Below, piece by piece: positions 1 through 8,450 of a stretch of DNA of 49,899 nt. The first letter of the stretch is position 1. Each line of letters begins with the position of its first letter. Made by a program: the position numbers and the translations under genes. This stretch comes from a virus. The stretch covers positions 1 through 49,899 of the IMG/VR virus record IMGVR_UViG_3300031774_000028. One strand, 5' to 3'. The notes beneath the pieces were generated by a model. It did no database searches and was not told the DNA's origin. It saw only the letters and a list, made by a program, of their open reading frames with translations.

Positions 1-744
1 TCTAAAAGCATTAGCCCCATCACTACCTCTTGTTACACTAAGAGCGTTACCAGTAGATCCACTACCATAAATTGTTAAGTTTCCTGCTTTAGTTTGATCA
101 CCTGTAGTTCTTATAACAGTACTGTCTAGTTGAATTGTACCCGTTGAGGTTATTGTACCCCCTGTAATACCATTTGAAGTAGCTATAGAAGTAACACCTG
201 AGCTTGTAGCATATCTTCCATCAAGATCAACTGTTACTGCAGTAAGTCCAGATCTATTAAGTGTTAATACACCATTACCTGTATCAAAAGATGCAGAACT
301 TAAATAATAGTTTGTTGTTGTATCCTTAGATATAATCTCAATAGTATCTGTACTTGCATCAGTCTTTATTGTAATATTACTACCTGCTTTAAATGTAAGT
401 GTATCATTATTATTATCTGCAACAATGTTAGATTGACCAGCTGCTGCAATATTTTTAAATATGTTTTGAGCTGAACCTCTATCACTATTTGATAAGGTTA
501 TTGTACCACTTGATGTTATTGTACCTGTACCAGATAAACCATTAGAACCTGTAACAGTAACTGAAGTCACAGTACCTGTTCCTGAACCTGCACCAATATC
601 TGATAAAAGTTGAGCTTTAGTTCTGTACTTCAATCCTGAACCATCCCATACTAATATACCAGTATATGTACTGTTATCATTCGCTATACTAGTGACAGTA
701 CATGATCCGTTTATTTCTATTGAAGATAAAAAACTTATAGCCAT
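1..744 (-). CDS. Tail fibre protein, C-terminus cut by window edge
   Basis: This frame is open from the ATG at 744 to base 1 (248 codons, no stop), so the gene runs off the left end. The protein begins MAISFLSSIEINGS and then carries low-complexity Gly/Thr/Ser repeats of the form TSV...GLSGTGTITSSGTITL (about residues 50-75) and TSIATSNGITGGTITSTGTI (about 185-205). Such repeats are typical of beta-structured phage tail fibres and occur again in the upstream gene at 842-3247. The likely role is an adhesin or fibre in the virion; no enzymatic motif is visible. It is the last visible gene of the minus-strand virion arm, separated from the upstream fibre gene by a hairpin terminator and a spacer with a TATGTATATTG sequence that resembles the late promoter element. 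Receptor specificity cannot be read from sequence. Confidence 0.8.
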   Translation of the reverse strand, partial: MAISFLSSIEINGSCTVTSIANDNSTYTGILVWDGSGLKYRTKAQLLSDIGAGSGTGTVTSVTVTGSNGLSGTGTITSSGTITLSNSDRGSAQNIFKNIAAAGQSNIVADNNNDTLTFKAGSNITIKTDASTDTIEIISKDTTTNYYLSSASFDTGNGVLTLNRSGLTAVTVDLDGRYATSSGVTSIATSNGITGGTITSTGTIQLDSTVIRTTGDQTKAGNLTIYGSGSTGNALSVTRGSDGANAFR

Positions 745-779
745 GACATTTTATTCTTTGTTTGCAATATACATATTTT

Positions 780-826
780 AAAAAAAAGGGGAAACACTAA
801 ATTCTAGATTTAAATGCTCCCCCTTT
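780..826 (-). terminator. Rho-independent terminator after the 801-aa fibre gene
   Basis: Read on the minus strand, AAAGGGG and CCCCTTT form a 7-bp stem around a spacer that contains a second small inverted repeat (TAAAT/ATTTA). It is followed directly by a run of eight T. It lies 16 bases past the stop of the fibre gene and before the next fibre gene, as expected for an intrinsic terminator. Confidence 0.75.
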
Positions 827-841
827 AAATTCTACTCTTTA

Positions 842-3247
842 TTATCCTACAAGTTGCATTACTACTGTAATGTTATTTGCACCCATATTAGCAGTTGCAG
901 TAAATGTTACAGTTCCTGAAGCTTTATCTGCAAGAACATCCATAAATACTTGATTTCCTTTAGAATCATAAGTTTGAATAATCCAAGGTCCATTAGCTAA
1001 TCCATGAACACCAGTAGCAATACTAAAAGTGTTTGTAGTAGTTGCTGGATAAGTACCTGTGTATGATCTTTTAGATTGAGCACTATTTAATGTTGCTGGA
1101 GTTACATATCTAAATGTATCTGTTCCCGCATCAACTTCAGCTTGTGTTGCTATCTCTGTAACACCAACTGATCCTGTTGCAGCATTAGGTAATGTTCTTT
1201 TACTCATTGATGTAATAACACCATCTGTAACATTAATCTGATCAACTACATCTACATCACTTGTATCAAGATCTGTACTAGTACCAATCTCTTTGTTGAA
1301 TGTACTTGCTAGTTGAGCATCACTAATTCCACCTGCTTTAACAGTAATAAATCCAGTTGCTGTACCAGCAAAAGTTGCACTACTAAATCCAGCAACACCT
1401 TTTTCAGTTGCTCCATCTGTAGCACCTACTCCTGCAATGTTTTGATCTTGAATAACAATAGCATAATCTGAAGCTGGAGGATTAGAACTTGCTGCAATTG
1501 CTTGATTAGCATAAATTGTATCTCCAACCTCTACATCTACATTACTTCCATTAAATGCTATAGTACCATCTTTAGTAACAACAAAGAAATCCCCGGTTGT
1601 TAGTGCAATGTTACTTGCTCCTGCTATTGCTGGTGAGTTTGCTGATGCATCATATCCACCTTGGAATACACCAACTCCGGCCACAAGTGCTTGTACTTGC
1701 CCTAAGTTAACTGCATCTTTTGATGCTGTACCATTTGCTAAAGCTGTAAGTTTGAAAGCTCCAAAACTTAAATCAGCAGAAGGTGCATCAAATACAGATA
1801 ATGAAACCTTACCAAGCGGTTGTTTAACTGTTTCTCCTTTACCACTTGCTGCATCTTGTATTAATATAAGGTCATCAGTCGCTGGAAGTTGTGCCATTAA
1901 TGGAGCATCTTCTATAAGACCAGTTATACCATAATCAACATCAATTGTTCCTGTAGCTGTAATTGTTCCACCTGTAAGACCTTTACCTGTACCAACACTT
2001 GTTACTGTACCAGTTGTATGAGTACCTAAAGTTAAATCACCAAGTATTACTTGACTTGATGAACCTGCTCCTGCAATGTTTATTGTACCTGAAGTAGTAA
2101 TTGGTCCACCTGTAATTGTTAATGCATTACCTGTTTCTGTTATTTCAATACTTGTTACACCTGAACCAGAATCATTAACCCACTCTACTACACCTAATGA
2201 GGAAACAGCAAGTCTTTGCCCATTTCCACCAATTCCTAATGCAGCTAATGAATTTGCACCGTCTGCAAATAATATATCTCCTTTGGTATATGCTGCTAAT
2301 CCTGTACCTCCGTTTACTTCGTTTAATGTACCAGCTAAAGTAATTGTTCCACTAGCTGTAATTGGACCACCACTTGTTGTTAAACCAGTAGTTCCACCAC
2401 TAACATCAACAGAAGTTACAGAACCTGCACCTGCATTAATATAACTTGCTACTTGAGATAAGTTTGCAAATTTAGCATTGCTATCTGTATCATCAGAAAA
2501 TAAAATTTTATCATCCGCAACTAAATCAACAGCTGTTCCATCACTGGCTGCTAATACAACGTTGTCTACTCCTGCATAATCTACTGCTAGTGTTCCTGCT
2601 GCAGTAATTGTACCACCTGTTAAACCTGCTCCAGATCCTACAGAAGTAACTGTACCATCTTTACCAAAACCTGGCATTTTATCAATTGATGTCCTGTAGA
2701 TAACATCATCTGCTACAGCTGAGAACCATAAAAAGTCTTCTGCTGTTGGACTCTGTGCAGTTGCTGATAAGATTGCATTCGCTGCAGTATCATATAGAAT
2801 ATTTACTGTAGGTACGTCTGTTGATTTACCAGTTATACTAATACCAGTACCAGCTACAACATCTGTTACTGTACCAACGTATTGATCAGCTGAGTTAATA
2901 GTAAATGTAGAACCAGCACGTGTTACTGTGGTTGTACCTGTACCTGTATATACTATTGCATCAGTACTAGCTGGATTTGAAGCAACTAAATTTAATGTTG
3001 CTGTTCCGTTACCAGATCCTGTTGCTGTTAAGTCATAGGTTGTGTTACCATCTGCACCTGTTGTTATATCTACCCAAGCAGAACCATCATATAATTTTAG
3101 TTTATTTGTACCAGAGTTATAATAGATTTTACCTGCAATTCCTGACGGGTCTGCGCCAAGAGGCTGAATGATTACATTTTGTATTTGATTATCATTCAGA
3201 TTTAAATTTCCTTGGACATTGAGTCCCGTTAAAAATTGTACTGCCAT
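842..3247 (-). CDS. Tail fibre / adhesin protein with TSV-GLTGG repeats
   Basis: This is an 801-residue protein rich in Gly, Thr, Ala and Ser with no membrane segment. The N-terminus (MAVQFLTGLNVQGNLNLNDN) and the segment GKIYYNSGTNKLKLYDGSAW look like the N-terminal region of marine phage tail fibres. Four repeats follow near residues 197, 272, 360 and 412, each of the type VTSV..G.GLTGG.IT..GTI. The C-terminal part (about 480-801) has an aspartate-rich section and then a domain ending in ANNITVVMQLVG. The repeats suggest an elongated beta-structured trimer, and the role is host recognition at the virion surface. The start is supported by an A/T-rich leader. The neighbouring partial gene at 1-744 shares the repeat type, so the two probably arose by duplication or swap exchangeable modules. 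Function is inferred from composition and repeats. Confidence 0.82.
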   Translation of the reverse strand: MAVQFLTGLNVQGNLNLNDNQIQNVIIQPLGADPSGIAGKIYYNSGTNKLKLYDGSAWVDITTGADGNTTYDLTATGSGNGTATLNLVASNPASTDAIVYTGTGTTTVTRAGSTFTINSADQYVGTVTDVVAGTGISITGKSTDVPTVNILYDTAANAILSATAQSPTAEDFLWFSAVADDVIYRTSIDKMPGFGKDGTVTSVGSGAGLTGGTITAAGTLAVDYAGVDNVVLAASDGTAVDLVADDKILFSDDTDSNAKFANLSQVASYINAGAGSVTSVDVSGGTTGLTTSGGPITASGTITLAGTLNEVNGGTGLAAYTKGDILFADGANSLAALGIGGNGQRLAVSSLGVVEWVNDSGSGVTSIEITETGNALTITGGPITTSGTINIAGAGSSSQVILGDLTLGTHTTGTVTSVGTGKGLTGGTITATGTIDVDYGITGLIEDAPLMAQLPATDDLILIQDAASGKGETVKQPLGKVSLSVFDAPSADLSFGAFKLTALANGTASKDAVNLGQVQALVAGVGVFQGGYDASANSPAIAGASNIALTTGDFFVVTKDGTIAFNGSNVDVEVGDTIYANQAIAASSNPPASDYAIVIQDQNIAGVGATDGATEKGVAGFSSATFAGTATGFITVKAGGISDAQLASTFNKEIGTSTDLDTSDVDVVDQINVTDGVITSMSKRTLPNAATGSVGVTEIATQAEVDAGTDTFRYVTPATLNSAQSKRSYTGTYPATTTNTFSIATGVHGLANGPWIIQTYDSKGNQVFMDVLADKASGTVTFTATANMGANNITVVMQLVG

Positions 3248-3281
3248 TTTGTTTTATTTATTTATTATTTATTTTACTTAT

Positions 3282-3818
3282 TTAATTTAAAAATGCACAC
3301 CCTGAAAAAGATGCATTAAATGTTATTTTTAATTGTTGAGTACTTATATACTCTACATTTCCTACTACTGTAGTATTAGCACTATCTACAACTGTAACTG
3401 ATGGATATGAACCTAAACCATGTGTAATAATCCATTCATCAGATGCAACCTCAAAACATTGAGTGTATGTACCTCCATCTTCAAGTAAATCTTCTAAGTC
3501 ATATATTGTAACTACATTAGTTGGTGTAACAGGACAAGGTATGCTTGCTTTTAAATTTATTTGTGCTAAAGGTTCTACAAATTGACCTTCTATTTCAGTT
3601 GATGCTACTACTTTATTACTAGCTGCATTTTGCCAATCACACAATGATTTCTTTAACACAGCTGATTCAAAATCAGAATAACAGCATGGTGATATTCCAT
3701 ACTTAACTTCTCTAAAAAGAACATACACCTGTTGAGCAAAATTTTGCTCTGTGTTTATTCTCTTTATAAGAGCTTGCTCTTTTTTATAATCACTATTTGA
3801 TGTATGTGTTGTAGGCAT
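3282..3818 (-). CDS. Virion protein with fibre-type C-terminal domain
   Basis: This is a 178-residue protein. The N-terminal half (about 1-75) is charged and helical, with a Cys pair in SPCCYSDFESA. The C-terminal 60 residues contain SDEWIITHGLGSYPSVTVVD and end in TFNASFSGCAFLN. That W-x-h-x-H-x-LG-x-YP-x-V-x-V-x-D pattern is a small beta domain common at the ends of phage tail fibre and appendage proteins. It lies between the large fibre gene and small structural genes, so a fibre-attachment or minor appendage role is likely. The gene starts six bases after the preceding stop. No enzyme motif was seen, and the exact location in the particle is not known from sequence. Confidence 0.65.
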   Translation of the reverse strand: MPTTHTSNSDYKKEQALIKRINTEQNFAQQVYVLFREVKYGISPCCYSDFESAVLKKSLCDWQNAASNKVVASTEIEGQFVEPLAQINLKASIPCPVTPTNVVTIYDLEDLLEDGGTYTQCFEVASDEWIITHGLGSYPSVTVVDSANTTVVGNVEYISTQQLKITFNASFSGCAFLN

Positions 3819-3824
3819 CAGCAG

Positions 3825-4037
3825 TTATGTATTTCTTAAGTTTTTAATTTGATGTGAAGCCAATTGTAAATCAAAATCACGTGATGATGCTTTAACTTTT
3901 TCTTCATTAGCTTTAGCAATTACTTCAGCCTTATTAGCAGCAAATGAAGTTCTACACGTTTTGTGTATAGTAACTCCATCTACTTGAGTCTTTTGACATC
4001 CGCATGTGAACGGTTTATTACAATGGGCACAGTTCAT
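3825..4037 (-). CDS. Small zinc-binding protein
   Basis: This 70-residue protein begins MNCAHCNKPFTCGCQKTQVDG and has CxxC and CGC clusters followed by a further Cys in HKTCRT (around residue 28). This is enough to hold one zinc ion in a ribbon-like N-terminal half. The C-terminal half is a charged helix (NKAEVIAKANEEKVKASS). It sits in the virion arm, 6 bp from the gene that follows and 28 bp after the one before, so it is probably co-transcribed with structural genes. No family is recognised with certainty and its function is unknown. Confidence 0.6.
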   Translation of the reverse strand: MNCAHCNKPFTCGCQKTQVDGVTIHKTCRTSFAANKAEVIAKANEEKVKASSRDFDLQLASHQIKNLRNT

Positions 4038-4065
4038 AATATTTTACATTTTGGTTTATGTATAT

Positions 4066-4617
4066 TTAACATTGTCCTGAAGGACAAGCTATTTTATTCA
4101 ATCTTTGTTTTGCATAAGTATATAGCTGGATTGCTTGAGCAGATGATTGACAATATTCTGCATTTGCAACTGCTGCATCTATAAGAGTTCTAATAAATGA
4201 CATTTCATTTAAAAGATCTTGCTTTTGAAATTCTGGCTGACAAGCCTGAACATCAAGTTTACATAAAACTTCATAATAAGTAGTAAGTAGAGAAGTAACT
4301 CTTAAGTGATTATACTCCACATATACTTTTGCATTTGGAGATACACTATATCTTATAACATATATACCATCAGGTATATCTTGCTGGCTATTGCCGCAAT
4401 TTTCTTTTTGTAATGCTAATGTGCATGCAGTCAAACACATATCAAAATCCTTATCAACTTTTATTAGTACAGGCACACTGAAACCTGGTAATGTGATAAG
4501 TAATTCTTCACAATCCACAGCTAACTCAGATGAGTATTGGCTAGTGTCTTTAATACATAATAAACCGCAATTAGATACAGTTGGGATTTCTAAACTTAAT
4601 ATATGCTTATCTGCCAT
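4066..4617 (-). CDS. Cys-rich virion-arm protein, unknown function
   Basis: This is a 183-residue protein with many cysteines (for example SNCGLLCIKDT, MCLTACTL, IACPSGQC at the end). The N-terminal half looks like a beta-rich domain (about 1-115), and the C-terminal third is helical (LLNEMSFIRTLIDAAVANAE). It is the first gene of a unit that also holds the small zinc protein and the fibre-type protein. A TTTGTATATTA promoter-like element lies 29-39 bp upstream and the terminator of the previous unit just beyond. Position between capsid/ring genes and tail fibres suggests a virion or tail-associated role, but no known family is recognised. Confidence 0.55.
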   Translation of the reverse strand: MADKHILSLEIPTVSNCGLLCIKDTSQYSSELAVDCEELLITLPGFSVPVLIKVDKDFDMCLTACTLALQKENCGNSQQDIPDGIYVIRYSVSPNAKVYVEYNHLRVTSLLTTYYEVLCKLDVQACQPEFQKQDLLNEMSFIRTLIDAAVANAEYCQSSAQAIQLYTYAKQRLNKIACPSGQC

Positions 4618-4645
4618 TTTTTAATACTTTAACATGCTATATATA

Positions 4646-4656
4646 TAATATACAAA
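4646..4656 (-). promoter_or_regulatory. Late promoter-like element TTTGTATATTA
   Basis: Read on the minus strand this is TTTGTATATTA followed by TATATATA, 29-39 bp upstream of the start at 4617. The same 11 bases occur upstream of the genes starting at 11437 and 22424, at similar distances. The element follows a terminator, which fits the start of a new transcription unit. Its use as a promoter is inferred from position and repetition. Confidence 0.5.
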
Positions 4657-4681
4657 AAATAACAGACAATATAAAATAAAA

Positions 4682-4710
4682 AGAGCAGGAGTTTTTAATT
4701 CTCCTGCTCT
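4682..4710 (-). terminator. Rho-independent terminator after the capsid-associated gene
   Basis: A perfect 10-bp inverted repeat (AGAGCAGGAG / CTCCTGCTCT) with a 9-base AT loop is followed on the minus strand by TTTTTATTTTAT. It lies 30 bases beyond the stop of the 484-aa gene. Confidence 0.85.
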
Positions 4711-4739
4711 AGTTTATTTGTGTAAAAATATATTACATT

Positions 4740-6194
4740 TTACCAAGCACTGTTGTATTCTACTGCAATTGGATTCCCAGCTGCATTAGCTAAAGCAACA
4801 ACTTTGTCAAGTAAAGCTTTGACAGCAACATTTGCTGCATCATCATCACACTTAACATAGATTTGGTAAACATACTGATCATTATCAAATAATCCACTTG
4901 GATTGTTGAAACGTGGTACACTGTGTTGTAAGTAGTATGCTTTATATGTAGCACTTCTATCTACAGCAGAAAGTAACTCATCAGACATTTCAATTTCTCT
5001 GATTCTAGCACTGTCAGCGTTTCCTTGGTTGTAAGGAGATTGACGGTATCTTTCAGATAAGATTAAGTCTCTGATTACTTGCTCACCTTGTGTTTGTTGC
5101 ATTTGACCTGGAGTCATTGTTGCAACACCACAATCATTACATACTTCACCTGTTTCATCTAATACAGAAGCAATAATTTCTACTGGCTCAGCATTAAAGT
5201 GATCTCTTGAATCAAAAGAACAATTTCCAAATTTAGTACCTACGTATGCTCCTACAAACTCTACAGTAGCAGAAACTTTACTAGCACCATTTGGATCAGT
5301 TGAAGCAACATATGTTCCAGCTAATACTTCAGCAATAGTGAAAACTTCTTGTGAAACTACTCCTGCAGTTTCTACAGATACAACAACACCACCTTCTGAT
5401 ACAGAAGTAAGAGTTAATGTTGCATCAGCACCACCACCAGAAATTGTTAATACATCACCTACAGCATATCCAGAACCTACAGCAGCCCAGCTAAATGTAG
5501 CAACGGCACCACCTGCAACAGTTAAAATATTAACAGCTGCACCAGATCCAGATCCACCAGTTACTGCAACACCTGCAGCAACAGAATAACCTGTTCCACC
5601 AACTAAAGTTGCATCTTTTGCACCATCAACATCTGCTTCAGCAACAAAAGGTTTGATTAAAGGATTAGCTAATACCATATCAGCCATAGTAGCACCAACT
5701 AATGCAGGATCAAGAAACTCTTGTCCATCAATACAGCAAATGTTTGCTGAATCTCCAATAGCATATGCATTGTGATTTAAGAATCTTAATGCAGGTGAAC
5801 CCTTAACATCCATTCTCATAAATTGTGTTGAACCACATGGAGTACAATCAGAACCTAAAGACAATGAAGCCTTAGACTGTGATGCAACCAAACAGTTTGT
5901 ATACCAAGCTCTAGATACATATCTAGGATTGATTCCTTTAGATTTTACAGATTCTTTGTATCCACCGTGACCTGGATTGTTTCCAATAGTGTCTTTAGTG
6001 TAAAATGAACCTTGTACTAAGTAAGCTAATGAATTAGCTGGCAAAGCACCTCCTGGTATTGCAATAGTTTCCCAATCTGAGTCACTAACAATACCCATTT
6101 CTCCAGCAGCTAGTGCTGATGTAGAGATTCCGGCATTAGCCTCAGTGGAACCTACTACAAACGTTTTGTAAAACGCATGATTAAAATAAGCCAT
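4740..6194 (-). CDS. Capsid/virion structural protein with duplicated Gly-rich insert
   Basis: This is a 484-residue protein beginning MAYFNHAFYKTFVVGSTEAN. Residues of about 200-265 hold a Gly/Ala-rich insert in which a block is repeated: GTGYSVAAGVAVTGGSGSGA, then GSGYAVGDVLTISGGGADAT. Such GxGYxVGDVLTxSGG repeats occur in surface-exposed phage structural proteins. The flanking regions are more complex, with paired cysteines (SDCTPCGSTQ, CNDCGV) and a helical C-terminus (ALLDKVVALANAAG). It has its own upstream region with a dyad and a promoter-like element, and a strong terminator, suggesting high expression as expected for a major virion component. I infer a capsid-associated, head-fibre or tail protein; the exact role is unknown. 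Confidence 0.6.
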   Translation of the reverse strand: MAYFNHAFYKTFVVGSTEANAGISTSALAAGEMGIVSDSDWETIAIPGGALPANSLAYLVQGSFYTKDTIGNNPGHGGYKESVKSKGINPRYVSRAWYTNCLVASQSKASLSLGSDCTPCGSTQFMRMDVKGSPALRFLNHNAYAIGDSANICCIDGQEFLDPALVGATMADMVLANPLIKPFVAEADVDGAKDATLVGGTGYSVAAGVAVTGGSGSGAAVNILTVAGGAVATFSWAAVGSGYAVGDVLTISGGGADATLTLTSVSEGGVVVSVETAGVVSQEVFTIAEVLAGTYVASTDPNGASKVSATVEFVGAYVGTKFGNCSFDSRDHFNAEPVEIIASVLDETGEVCNDCGVATMTPGQMQQTQGEQVIRDLILSERYRQSPYNQGNADSARIREIEMSDELLSAVDRSATYKAYYLQHSVPRFNNPSGLFDNDQYVYQIYVKCDDDAANVAVKALLDKVVALANAAGNPIAVEYNSAW

Positions 6195-6230
6195 AATTTT
6201 TGTTTTTTGTTGTTATAAATATATAAAGTT

Positions 6231-6245
6231 TGTACATTGTGTACA
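6231..6245. promoter_or_regulatory. Operator-like dyad TGTACA-TTG-TGTACA
   Basis: A perfect inverted repeat lies 37-51 bp upstream of the start at 6194, next to TACGTATATTA (6250-6260), a variant of the late promoter-like element. A similar dyad (GTACAA-ATA-TTGTAC) lies at the same distance upstream of the gene starting at 8040. This could be a binding site for a dimeric regulator or part of the promoter; there is no direct evidence. Confidence 0.35.
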
Positions 6246-6305
6246 TTAATAATATACGTAATTAATTTTAAATAAGAAAGCTATACTGTATAAATAATTT
6301 TTTGT

Positions 6306-7013
6306 TTAATTATTGCGTTCAGCTGCAGCTTGTCCTCTTTGTTGTTGATACTGATTTTCAATATCACCTGCTATTAAAGATGCTGTGTCATCTAACATTA
6401 ATTCAACTACATCATCTTTAAATTCACAGTCTATGTTAACAGGGCTTGTAACACCTGTATATGGATCTGTACATCCCAATACTTCTATATAGACTGGTTT
6501 TCTATAATATGTTAAAACAGGGTTGACAATATTAAAGTTATTGTTTTTATATATTCTTATTGTATTAGTTTGCATAGTACAAAAAGTTTCACCCCATTCA
6601 TAATCTGGATTTTTTAAAGGATCTCTTAGCAGTAATGGTACATTAGCTACTTCAGAAAGGTATACAGTCATTGATCTAGGATCTGGACAACATTCTGAAG
6701 TAGCGTCTGTACTTACTTTTTTATATTCTAAGTATTGATCTACTGGAAAATTATTTGATTCAAAATAAGTTTCTGATACAGTTCCTGTTAATAAAAGTTC
6801 TATTAATAGGGGTTGTAAATCATCAATTCTTTTTTTAGATAACTCATCCCCTTCTTTGTACATATTACCACCATGTAGCTGTCTTCTACACCATTCTAAT
6901 TGTACTTTATTAAAAGCTTCTACAAATTGCCAACATTCTATATTGTCATAATCTTGACTATCTAGTTTATTAAGCCTTTGCTTTAATTTTAATAAAAGAG
7001 TATTGTTATTCAT
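6306..7013 (-). CDS. Head-tail ring/adaptor protein (probable)
   Basis: This 235-residue protein begins with a basic helix (LLLKLKQRLNKLDSQDYDNI). The core (about 80-185) is mixed, and it ends in a helix and Gln-rich tail (ASLIAGDIENQYQQQRGQAA). This build, with a C-terminal helix of the ASLIAGDIE..YQ type, is common to podovirus head-tail connector or ring proteins. In crAss-like phages a protein of about this size follows the capsid genes. It probably forms a ring below the portal and bridges head and tail. It follows the 338-aa gene by 10 bases. The assignment rests on position and overall shape rather than a diagnostic motif. Confidence 0.5.
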   Translation of the reverse strand: MNNNTLLLKLKQRLNKLDSQDYDNIECWQFVEAFNKVQLEWCRRQLHGGNMYKEGDELSKKRIDDLQPLLIELLLTGTVSETYFESNNFPVDQYLEYKKVSTDATSECCPDPRSMTVYLSEVANVPLLLRDPLKNPDYEWGETFCTMQTNTIRIYKNNNFNIVNPVLTYYRKPVYIEVLGCTDPYTGVTSPVNIDCEFKDDVVELMLDDTASLIAGDIENQYQQQRGQAAAERNN

Positions 7014-7023
7014 TATTCAAATT

Positions 7024-8040
7024 TTATGAGTTCCAGTATGGTTCCACCTTAGCAAGTAATGACATTAAAGTATCTTCATTCTCTGGATTCTTTAAGTGTT
7101 GCATACATTCAGATGGTGATTTACCCAACTTAACACCACTATCAATTGGTTCAATCCAACCTCCGGCTTTAGTTGTTATAAATCTATAGTAAAGAGAATC
7201 TTTAATCAATGCTCTTATTTTTAATTCTTCCATGTCTAAACTAGCTACTTCTAAAAATTGAGAAGCTGCTCTTTTTTTAGATGACTCGGCACCAAAACCA
7301 TTAATGTATGCATCCATATTTTCATATAATACATCATTAGGTGTAGCTTTTACATATTGAACACTGTCTACATCACATATTTTTGCAACGTACATAAGTT
7401 TAGCAACATTAGAATCATACATATTTTGTAATGCAACTAGTGCTTTATTTCTAAGTTTACTTAATTCAGTTCTTGTAGATAATGATTCTTTTGCAGTATC
7501 TAAGAAAAACTTAAAAGGTGTATTAGATTCCTTTGCTGCTTTTAATGATTTAGCAACAATAGAAAAACCACCTGCATTAATTGCATGTAATTTAATAAGA
7601 TCATAAGGGTCTGTAGCTGGATCTAGGAATGTTGGATCATTACCACATCTTAAACTAATCTTATCCCAAAATGCAGAATTATCAGGTTTCATTATTGTAA
7701 GTTTATTCCAAAACTCTTTATCCTCTGTGTCAACAACATTAGCAGCTAATTCAGCTTCTAACTGTGCTACAACTGTTCTTATCTCTTTAATTTTTGCTTT
7801 CTTCTCTGATTTTGGAAGCATTTTTACTTCAGGTGCAAACTCATTTAAACCTGTAACATAACGTTTAACACCATTCATTTCTAAACATGCTAAACTTTCT
7901 TCATGAAAAACACCATCATGCAATGATAATCCATATTGCTCAAGTCCCATGTTTTCTTTATTTGCATTAAAGAAAGGACGTATGGCTATAGTCTTACTTT
8001 TTGTTTGCTGATATTTTTCTACAATTGTGTAATCCTCCAT
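7024..8040 (-). CDS. Conserved virion-arm protein, unknown function
   Basis: This 338-residue protein is soluble and mainly helical. It contains a charged helix (KKAKIKEIRTVVAQLEAELA, about residues 80-100), a section with DPTFLDPATDPYDLIKLHAI (about 134-155), and a C-terminal region ending ENEDTLMSLLAKVEPYWNS. It lies between the capsid-decoration candidate and the ring-protein candidate, with 10 bp to the latter, so it is likely structural or an assembly factor. The upstream region contains an operator-like dyad (8085-8099). I recognise no catalytic motif and no named family. Confidence 0.5.
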   Translation of the reverse strand: MEDYTIVEKYQQTKSKTIAIRPFFNANKENMGLEQYGLSLHDGVFHEESLACLEMNGVKRYVTGLNEFAPEVKMLPKSEKKAKIKEIRTVVAQLEAELAANVVDTEDKEFWNKLTIMKPDNSAFWDKISLRCGNDPTFLDPATDPYDLIKLHAINAGGFSIVAKSLKAAKESNTPFKFFLDTAKESLSTRTELSKLRNKALVALQNMYDSNVAKLMYVAKICDVDSVQYVKATPNDVLYENMDAYINGFGAESSKKRAASQFLEVASLDMEELKIRALIKDSLYYRFITTKAGGWIEPIDSGVKLGKSPSECMQHLKNPENEDTLMSLLAKVEPYWNS

Positions 8041-8084
8041 TTTTTTTTTGGTTTTTAAAATTAATAATTATTTACTAGTCAAAA

Positions 8085-8099
8085 GTACAAATATTGTAC
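8085..8099. promoter_or_regulatory. Operator-like dyad GTACAA-ATA-TTGTAC
   Basis: A perfect 6-bp inverted repeat with a 3-bp centre lies 45-59 bp upstream of the start at 8040. On the minus strand it overlaps ATATTTGTAC, close to a host -7 box (TAnnTTTG). A related dyad lies upstream of 6194. Function is inferred only. Confidence 0.35.
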
Positions 8100-8123
8100 A
8101 GTTTATTTATTAATAATTTCTAA

Positions 8124-8144
8124 AGCAAGATGTTTAGTCTTGCT
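8124..8144 (-). terminator. Hairpin after the 78-aa gene, weak terminator candidate
   Basis: AGCAAGA and TCTTGCT form a perfect 7-bp stem with a 7-base loop, 16-36 bases past the stop of the gene at 8160-8396. On the minus strand it is followed by TTTAG rather than a long T run, so termination would be weak. It may instead protect the mRNA end. Confidence 0.4.
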
Positions 8145-8159
8145 AAAGTTTTTTGACGT

Positions 8160-8396
8160 TTATTCTTCTACAGCGTCTATAACTATTTTTAATACACCTG
8201 CTGTATGGTATAAGTCTCCTTTTTCCAAACCTGCAGCTATTGCTTCAACATTAGATACAAACTCTAAATCTGCCGCTCCTCTAACCCAATCAATTACTTC
8301 ATTAACATGAAGCAATCTTGCTAGACCGGTAGTATTTACTTTACCTACATAAGCTTTATCTTGAAACTTCTGTGTAACTTTTTTTAATTGTGCCAT
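8160..8396 (-). CDS. Small capsid decoration or head-fibre candidate
   Basis: This 78-residue protein begins MAQLKKVTQKFQDKAYVGKV and ends GDLYHTAGVLKIVIDAVEE. The GDLY.T.G.LKIV motif is a short beta element often seen at the end of small phage surface or fibre proteins. The gene lies immediately downstream of the major capsid gene, but a terminator separates them, so it may be expressed at a lower level by read-through. A role in decorating the capsid or anchoring head fibres is suggested by this position and motif. It is not proven; no family name is claimed. Confidence 0.5.
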   Translation of the reverse strand: MAQLKKVTQKFQDKAYVGKVNTTGLARLLHVNEVIDWVRGAADLEFVSNVEAIAAGLEKGDLYHTAGVLKIVIDAVEE

Positions 8397-8416
8397 TTTT
8401 ATTTTATTTAAGGATT

Positions 8417-8450
8417 AAAAAAAAGGGAGGAGGATTAACCCCTCCCCTTT
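8417..8450 (-). terminator. Rho-independent terminator after the major capsid gene
   Basis: On the minus strand an A/G-rich arm (AAAGGGGAGGGG) pairs with CCTCCTCCCTTT with one bulge or mismatch and a short loop, followed by a run of eight T. It starts 15 bases after the capsid stop codon. A partial terminator here would separate very high capsid expression from downstream genes. Confidence 0.75.

Noticed and set aside
1608-2444. Plus-strand open frames opposite the 801-aa fibre gene
   Set aside because: They are Pro/Ser/Thr-rich mirror translations of the Gly/Thr repeats on the other strand, with no leader or neighbours in that direction.
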